The translations under genes were made by a program, and so were the position numbers. The notes beneath the pieces are model-generated. The model ran no database searches. It saw only the letters and a program-made list of their open reading frames with translations, and was not told where the DNA came from. 8,872 bases of DNA, taken from assembly GCA_031255155.1 (NCBI GenBank), contig JAIRTB010000076.1:1-8872 (forward strand), read 5' to 3'. This DNA comes from Rickettsiales bacterium (lineage in GTDB: Bacteria > Pseudomonadota > Alphaproteobacteria > Rs-D84 > CACZYB01). Shown piece by piece: positions 5,240-8,872 of this stretch. Each line of letters begins with the position of its first letter. The stretch's first letter is position 1.

Positions 5240-5911
5240 ATGGAATCCAAACCCATAGTCGAGCTCGATTGCGTGGGCCTTAGGTACACGGAGGAAAAGG
5301 AGGTCTTGAAAGATATAGACTTCCGCCTGATGCCGGGCGAGTTCGTGTTCCTTACCGGGCCCAGCGGCGCGGGCAAGTCGAGCCTTTTGAACCTGATACA
5401 CCTGGCGCTTAGGCCCTCCCGCGGGCGGGTGAGGCTTTTCGGCCGCGACGCGGGGCGGCTGTCGGGCGACGACCGGGCAAGGCTGCGGCGGCGCGTCGGC
5501 GCCGTGTTTCAGGATTATAGGCTGCTCCCGCACCTGAGCGTTCTCGATAACATAGCGCTGCCCCTCCGCGTGAACGGCAAAAGCGCCAGGTATATAGGCG
5601 AGCATGTCCCCGAGCTTGTCGATTGGGTGAAGCTGACAAGCCGGTCTGATTCCAGGCCGGAGCGGCTCTCCGGAGGAGAGCAGCAAAGGGTTGCCATAGC
5701 AAGGGCGGTTATAAACAAGCCCGAGCTGATCATCGCGGACGAGCCGACGGCAAGCGTGGACGAGGAAATGGCGCAAAAGCTGCTGTTCCTGTTCCGCGAG
5801 CTGAACAAGATGGGCGCCGCGGTCATCTTGGCCACGCACAGCAAGACGCTGATACGCCAGTTCGATTACCCGGTCTGGACATTGGATGACGGGTATCTGT
5901 ATAGGGAATGA
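5240..5911 (+). CDS. ftsE: Cell-division ABC ATPase FtsE
   Basis: FtsE is the cytoplasmic ATPase of the FtsEX complex, which works at the division site to activate peptidoglycan hydrolases across the inner membrane. At 223 residues it has normal length. Walker A is GPSGAGKS (40-47), Q-loop VFQD (89-92), signature LSGGEQQR (143-150), Walker B LIIADE (163-168) followed by PTASVD where many FtsE have PTGNVD or PTGNLD, and the switch His is in ATHS (H200). FRLLPHL-type text after the Q-loop (YRLLPHLSVLDNIALPLRV) is typical of FtsE. The ATG at 5240 gives the expected N-terminus but has no ribosome binding site; the promoter upstream predicts a leaderless mRNA. It is the first gene of a four-gene operon; its stop is 1 nt from the ftsX ATG. 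All catalytic motifs are present, so it should be active. Confidence 0.96.
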   Translation: MESKPIVELDCVGLRYTEEKEVLKDIDFRLMPGEFVFLTGPSGAGKSSLLNLIHLALRPSRGRVRLFGRDAGRLSGDDRARLRRRVGAVFQDYRLLPHLSVLDNIALPLRVNGKSARYIGEHVPELVDWVKLTSRSDSRPERLSGGEQQRVAIARAVINKPELIIADEPTASVDEEMAQKLLFLFRELNKMGAAVILATHSKTLIRQFDYPVWTLDDGYLYRE

Positions 5912-5912
5912 T

Positions 5913-6797
5913 ATGTTTTTTTTGAAAACGGATATGGCGCTTAGGTCCGAGATGAACGCGATGGCGGTTCCGGTGCTGTCCGGCTTTATGACATTCATGG
6001 CGGGGCTGGTCCTCGCCGCGGGCATAGGCGGGGCAAGGCTGTCCGCGGGATGGGACGCGCGGCTGACCAGGGGCATGATTATCCGGCTTCTTCCGGATAT
6101 AAGGGCCAGGGATCCGCAAAAAGAGCTCGACGCGCGCCTTGACATGGTGAAAAAGCTCCTGGCCCAGACGCCCGGCGTAAAGTCGCATGGCGAGATAGGC
6201 CTTGCCGAGACGAAAAAGCTTTTGGAGCCGTGGCTAGGCGACCTCGACGGGGCCAAACTGGGCATTCCCCTGCCGCGGGTGGTGTCGGTCGAGCTTTCCG
6301 ATGTGGTCCGGCTGGATATGCAAAGGCTGAACGCGGACTTGGGGGGCTATTCCGCGCTGGTGGGCATAGACGGCGCCGGAGAATGGGCGCGCGGGTTCAA
6401 CAAAGCCTTGGGGGCGAGCCGCCTTTTGCTGGCCTCGATGCTCGCGCTGACGCTGCTGGCGCTCGGCGCGACGATAGCCTACGCGGCGCGTGTGTCCATA
6501 GCCGAGAACCGGCGCGCGATAGGTGTGATGCGCATGGTGGGCGCGCAAAACGGGTATATAGCCGGCATGCTGTCGAATCAGATGGCCGTGTCGGCGTTCT
6601 GGGGGGCGTCGGCGGGCGCGGCGGCGTCGGCGGGCGCTCTGTTCGCGCTGGCGAAGTTCGCGCTTTCCGATATAGAGGGATTCCGGCCGGATTTTTCGCC
6701 GCTGTTCTGGATAGCGGTTCTGCCGCTTGTCGCGGCCGGGCTGGCCAAGGCGGCGTCTTGCTGGTTCACGCTGCGCGACTTGAAAGGAATGGGATGA
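5913..6797 (+). CDS. ftsX: Cell-division ABC permease FtsX
   Basis: FtsX is the membrane partner of FtsE; its periplasmic loop passes the ATPase signal to cell-wall hydrolases or their activators. From ATG 5913 it has 294 residues with four predicted membrane helices at about 19-40, 169-192, 220-252 and 264-283. The first loop (about 41-168) is the periplasmic domain, with LEPWLGD and IPLPRVVSVEL resembling alphaproteobacterial FtsX. AENRRAIGVMRMVGAQNGYIAGML (about 197-220) is the coupling region of FtsX/MacB-type permeases. I prefer ATG 5913 over an in-frame ATG at 5886 because it follows AGGGA (5903-5907) and avoids a 26-nt overlap with ftsE. The codons right after the start form a run of eight T (MFFL). 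The stop overlaps the next ATG by 4 nt, implying coupled translation. Confidence 0.93.
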   Translation: MFFLKTDMALRSEMNAMAVPVLSGFMTFMAGLVLAAGIGGARLSAGWDARLTRGMIIRLLPDIRARDPQKELDARLDMVKKLLAQTPGVKSHGEIGLAETKKLLEPWLGDLDGAKLGIPLPRVVSVELSDVVRLDMQRLNADLGGYSALVGIDGAGEWARGFNKALGASRLLLASMLALTLLALGATIAYAARVSIAENRRAIGVMRMVGAQNGYIAGMLSNQMAVSAFWGASAGAAASAGALFALAKFALSDIEGFRPDFSPLFWIAVLPLVAAGLAKAASCWFTLRDLKGMG

Positions 6798-7426
6798 TGG
6801 ACGGGGAATACGAGGTGATAAGGAAAAAACGCTGGCTCGACGACGCGCGCGCGAAAAAGCTGATATTGTTCTCGGCCGCCGGCTTGCTCGTGTATCTGGC
6901 CGGCTTCGCGCTGTTCGTGGCGCGGCTGGATTTCGAGGCGGGCGTAGGCGCCGTGGAAAGGTCCGACGCTGTAATAGTCTTTACCGGGGACGGCCGGAGG
7001 ATAAGGGAGGGGCTTGCCGAATTTGGCCGTGGCCGGGCGCGCAGGCTGTTCATCTCGGGGATAGAGTCGAAAAGGCTCGCCCCCTCGTCCCTGGGCAAAG
7101 GGAATATAGAGCTTGGCGTCAAGGCGAGGAATACGATAGAGAACGCGATGGAAAGCGCGCTGTGGGCGCGGGCGGGCGGGGTGGAAAGCATAGTTTTGAT
7201 AACCTCGTTCTATCACATGCCCCGGGCCGTGCTGGCGCTTGGCAAGTATATGCCCGAGGCAAAGATAACGCCTTTTCCCGTGTCGCATGGGATAAAGGGC
7301 TCGTGGCAGGCGGTGAATACTCCGTGGGCGCTTAAATTGTCGTTCAAGGAGTATAATAAATACTTGGCGTTCTGGGCGTGGACCCGGCTGGGCTTCGACG
7401 ACGCGTTGCTCAATAGGATAAAATAG
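6794..7426 (+). CDS. YdcF-like DUF218 membrane-anchored protein
   Basis: A 210-residue member of the DUF218 (YdcF/SanA/ElyC-like) family, whose members affect envelope integrity but whose reaction is not settled. One membrane helix lies at about 22-43 after a basic N-terminus, placing the domain in the periplasm. Family motifs are present: VIVFTGDGRRI (60-70), RRLFISGI (83-90), ARNTIENA (111-118) and LITSFYHMPRA (135-145), in the usual order and spacing. Length is normal. The start is ATG 6794 (overlapping the ftsX TGA as ATGA) or ATG 6797 directly after it; AAAGGA at 6783-6788 serves either. Position between ftsX and plsC matches the operon order I associate with alphaproteobacteria, so a role in envelope assembly together with FtsEX is reasonable, though unproven. 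Confidence 0.92.
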   Translation: MMDGEYEVIRKKRWLDDARAKKLILFSAAGLLVYLAGFALFVARLDFEAGVGAVERSDAVIVFTGDGRRIREGLAEFGRGRARRLFISGIESKRLAPSSLGKGNIELGVKARNTIENAMESALWARAGGVESIVLITSFYHMPRAVLALGKYMPEAKITPFPVSHGIKGSWQAVNTPWALKLSFKEYNKYLAFWAWTRLGFDDALLNRIK

Positions 7427-7427
7427 G

Positions 7428-8240
7428 ATGTCAGCTTCCGGCCCGATCGAACCCGCACCCCCCGCTTCGCCGGAATCCCCCGGCCCGGGCGCCCTTTCCC
7501 CGGGCCCCGATGCCCTCGTCGCGCGTCCAAAGTCTTTTGCGAGGTCATTTGCGTTTTTCATGGCGTATATGTCCTCCGCGATAGTGCTAAGCGTGTATGG
7601 CTGCCTGATGTTCTGGGCGCCGCAAAATGCGATAGTGTGGTTCGCGCGGAGGTGGAGCGGCTTTGTCCAGTTCGCGCTTGACAAGCTGTGCGGGGTAAAG
7701 ATGCGCGTCGAAGGCCTTAGAAACTTGCCCCGGGGCAGGTATATAATAGCAAGCAAACACCAAAGCGCGTGGGAGACGATAAGCTATCAAACGCTGTTTT
7801 ATCCGGTGAATTTCCTGTCGAAGAAAGAAATGCTGTGGCTGCCGCTGTTCGGCTTCACGCTGTGGAAATCGGGCAATATCCTGGTGGAAAGGGGGTCCAC
7901 GACGCGCAAAGGGCTTTCCCGGCTGATCGAGGCGTTCAAGGCGACGCTCGCGAAAAGGAACCTGTGCGTTTTTCCCGAGGGGACCAGGACGGCTCCGGGC
8001 GCGCCCGTGGAGTATAAAAGCGGGCTTGGCGTCATAGCGTCCAGGATAGGGGATGTGGTCATAGTGCCCGTTGCGCATAACGCGGGACGGTTCTGGCCGA
8101 AAAATTCGTTTATGAAGACGGGCGGAACTATAACGGTGCGCATAGGGCGGCCTATAAGGGCGCGAGACTTTGCCGGCGACCGCCCCGCGCTGGACAAGGC
8201 GATACAAAACGGCATAGAAAGCATGATGCTGGGCCTCTGA
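7428..8240 (+). CDS. plsC: 1-acyl-sn-glycerol-3-phosphate acyltransferase (PlsC family)
   Basis: PlsC-type enzymes acylate lysophosphatidic acid to phosphatidic acid at the inner membrane, the branch point of phospholipid synthesis. 270 residues. A proline-rich, disordered-looking extension covers about 1-35, a membrane segment about 38-64, then the acyltransferase domain: motif I KHQSAWET (110-117), where the expected HX4D reads HX4E (H111, E116); NILVERGS (150-157); motif III FPEGTR (182-187); motif IV VIVPVAHNAG (211-220). A Glu in motif I is, from memory, common in alphaproteobacterial homologues rather than a defect. The ATG starts 1 nt after the stop of the DUF218 gene; AGGA (7415-7418) is a modest ribosome binding site 9 nt upstream. 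It is the last gene of the ftsE operon; no clear terminator follows before the next promoter. The closest alternative is another LPLAT-superfamily acyltransferase. Confidence 0.94.
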   Translation: MSASGPIEPAPPASPESPGPGALSPGPDALVARPKSFARSFAFFMAYMSSAIVLSVYGCLMFWAPQNAIVWFARRWSGFVQFALDKLCGVKMRVEGLRNLPRGRYIIASKHQSAWETISYQTLFYPVNFLSKKEMLWLPLFGFTLWKSGNILVERGSTTRKGLSRLIEAFKATLAKRNLCVFPEGTRTAPGAPVEYKSGLGVIASRIGDVVIVPVAHNAGRFWPKNSFMKTGGTITVRIGRPIRARDFAGDRPALDKAIQNGIESMMLGL

Positions 8241-8259
8241 TCCGCCGCCGTATTTGACG

Positions 8260-8274
8260 CTTGCAAAAAGCAAG
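8260..8274. repeat. Small inverted repeat CTTGC-AAAAA-GCAAG over the -35 box
   Basis: CTTGC (8260-8264) and GCAAG (8270-8274) are perfect reverse complements with five A between them. The left arm contains the start of the -35 TTGCAA of the downstream promoter. It may be an operator; there is no T tract, so it is unlikely to be the operon terminator. Confidence 0.45.
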
Positions 8275-8289
8275 GGTTTGTGGTATGAT
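8261..8289 (+). promoter_or_regulatory. Sigma70-type promoter, predicted leaderless, for the secreted-protein gene
   Basis: TTGCAA (-35, 8261-8266), exactly 17 bp, then TATGAT (-10, 8284-8289) preceded by TGG (extended -10). Counting seven bases from the -10 puts the start at A8296, the first base of the ATG that opens a clean signal peptide. AGGGGA directly touches the ATG, with no spacing, so it is unlikely to act as a Shine-Dalgarno. Confidence 0.65.
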
Positions 8290-8295
8290 AGGGGA

Positions 8296-8872
8296 ATGTT
8301 CAGGCAATTGGTCATTTTGGCTTTGTTATGCCCCGCCGCGGCGTTCGGAGCAAGACGCCCGCAGCCTAAAAGGCCGCCAAGACCACTTTCCCCCCCCCCC
8401 CGTTTTTCAAACCGAATCTGAACGCAAACCTGTCATAGAATCTTCCCTATTCCAAGCCATGGCTTCGCCTCCTGCGGCTTCGCCCGCGCCCGTATCTATG
8501 GCGAAGGGAACCGTGGACGAGCTTGCCCATGCGAAAGAGAGGGCGAGGATTGCCGAGGAGGCGTGCGGCAGGATACGAGGCAAGGATTCGCTGTCCCTTG
8601 CCCTTGGGTTCGCGGGGGGAGGCGGGAGCGTTTCCGCCATAGCGGGAGGATTGAGCCTTGCGGGGCAGATAAAGAACAAGGCCGACACGGACAAAGCCAA
8701 AGCAAAGTTCGAAAAGGACAAGGCCGGCAAGCTTGCCGCTTTCGACGCGCAAAAAACCCGGATCGTCGAAACGGACGGGACGGCGGAGGGCGTAAACGAG
8801 GACGCGGGGAAGGTGGAGGCGGAGGAACGTCCGCCTCTGGCAGGTGTGAAGCCTATCGACGCGGACCTGGTT
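8296..8872 (+). CDS. Secreted protein with a poly-C tract that breaks the frame (3' end outside window)
   Basis: I do not recognise the family. ATG 8296 opens a good Sec signal peptide, MFRQLVILALLCPAAAFGA, then an Arg/Pro-rich stretch, then a run of 12 C (8390-8401). As written this frame stops at TGA 8419-8421 after 41 codons. The frame that is open to the window end (codons in phase with ATG 8459) has the local codon style and reads as a protein: Ala/Pro segment, a Gly-rich hydrophobic stretch (SLSLALGFAGGGGSVSAIAGGLSLAG), then a Lys/Asp/Ala-rich, probably helical part. Removing one C (or adding two) joins signal peptide and body. So the tract is either a phase-variable switch in its off state or a homopolymer length error. 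A non-secreted alternative, ATG 8285 in the long frame, is open throughout but overlaps the -10 box and has an unconvincing N-terminus. Confidence 0.6.
8390..8401 (+). repeat. Homopolymer run of 12 C inside the secreted-protein gene
   Basis: Twelve consecutive C, the longest homopolymer in the window. It lies about 31 codons after the predicted start, between the signal peptide and the protein body. Lengths of 8, 11 or 14 would put both in one frame; 12 and 13 lead to early stops (the stop for 13 is TAG at 8436-8438). Confidence 0.95.

Noticed and set aside
4834..5283. Plus-strand open frames through the divergent promoter region
   Set aside because: They cross both promoters and the operator-like repeat and lack start signals. 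They were useful only to confirm base counts.
6578..7756. A 392-codon open frame on the minus strand, antisense to ftsX, the DUF218 gene and plsC
   Set aside because: It is the shadow of three recognisable genes and its composition is not protein-like.
8260..8274. The CTTGC/GCAAG inverted repeat as terminator of the ftsE operon
   Set aside because: The stem has only 5 bp and no T tract follows.
8285..8872. An unbroken ORF from ATG 8285 as the true start of the last gene
   Set aside because: The ATG lies in the -10 box, its ribosome binding site is poor, and its first 30 residues look random, whereas the neighbouring frame encodes a textbook signal peptide. Kept as an alternative in the CDS entry.

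Overview
The window looks like part of a GC-rich Gram-negative bacterial chromosome, most likely an alphaproteobacterium. The strongest evidence is the tight gene order ftsE-ftsX-DUF218-plsC, which I know as an alphaproteobacterial arrangement, together with alphaproteobacterial-looking FtsE, FtsX, LpxD and PlsC sequences. LpxD implies lipid A and therefore an outer membrane. Codon use is odd for such GC-rich DNA: Ile is mostly ATA and Arg is often AGG (in ftsE I count 8 of 11 Ile as ATA and 10 of 23 Arg as AGG). The usual infB-rbfA-truB and bamA-lpxD-fabZ-lpxA neighbourhoods are not preserved here, so the genome seems rearranged or from a divergent lineage.

Layout. 1-2121 (+): the 3' end of infB (IF-2), then ychF, a ribosome-associated ATPase. 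2122-3123 (+): a short pyrimidine-rich gap with a possible terminator, a very good sigma70-type promoter, and a polytopic membrane protein with weak DUF805-like motifs. 3124-3445: a non-coding stretch with a strong hairpin, degenerate GCCYAA-type motifs and a 60-bp-spaced direct repeat. 3446-4624 (-): lpxD, whose 3' end is built from a DNA repeat that runs on past the stop codon. 4625-4800: the lpxD upstream region, with about 12-bp periodic repeats and an 11-bp inverted repeat. 4790-5011 (-): a small unrecognised cysteine-rich ORF with a very strong ribosome binding site. 5012-5239: a divergent promoter region in which two good promoters flank an 8-bp inverted repeat. 5240-8240 (+): ftsE, ftsX, a DUF218/YdcF-like gene and plsC, with junctions of 1 nt, a 4-nt overlap and 1 nt. 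8241-8872 (+): a promoter placed directly on the start codon of a secreted-protein gene that contains a run of 12 C. As written, the signal-peptide frame and the long downstream frame are out of register.

How the genes fit together. The right half is an envelope module: FtsEX couples the divisome to peptidoglycan hydrolysis, PlsC makes phosphatidic acid, the DUF218 protein is a membrane-anchored envelope protein of unclear reaction, and the divergent lpxD makes lipid A. The left half is translation. The features most worth checking are the poly-C tract (a possible phase switch or an assembly error), the apparently leaderless promoters of ftsE and of the secreted protein, the shared divergent operator-like region, the small Cys-rich protein, and the repeat families around lpxD. 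All similarity calls are from reading the sequence; no database search was run.
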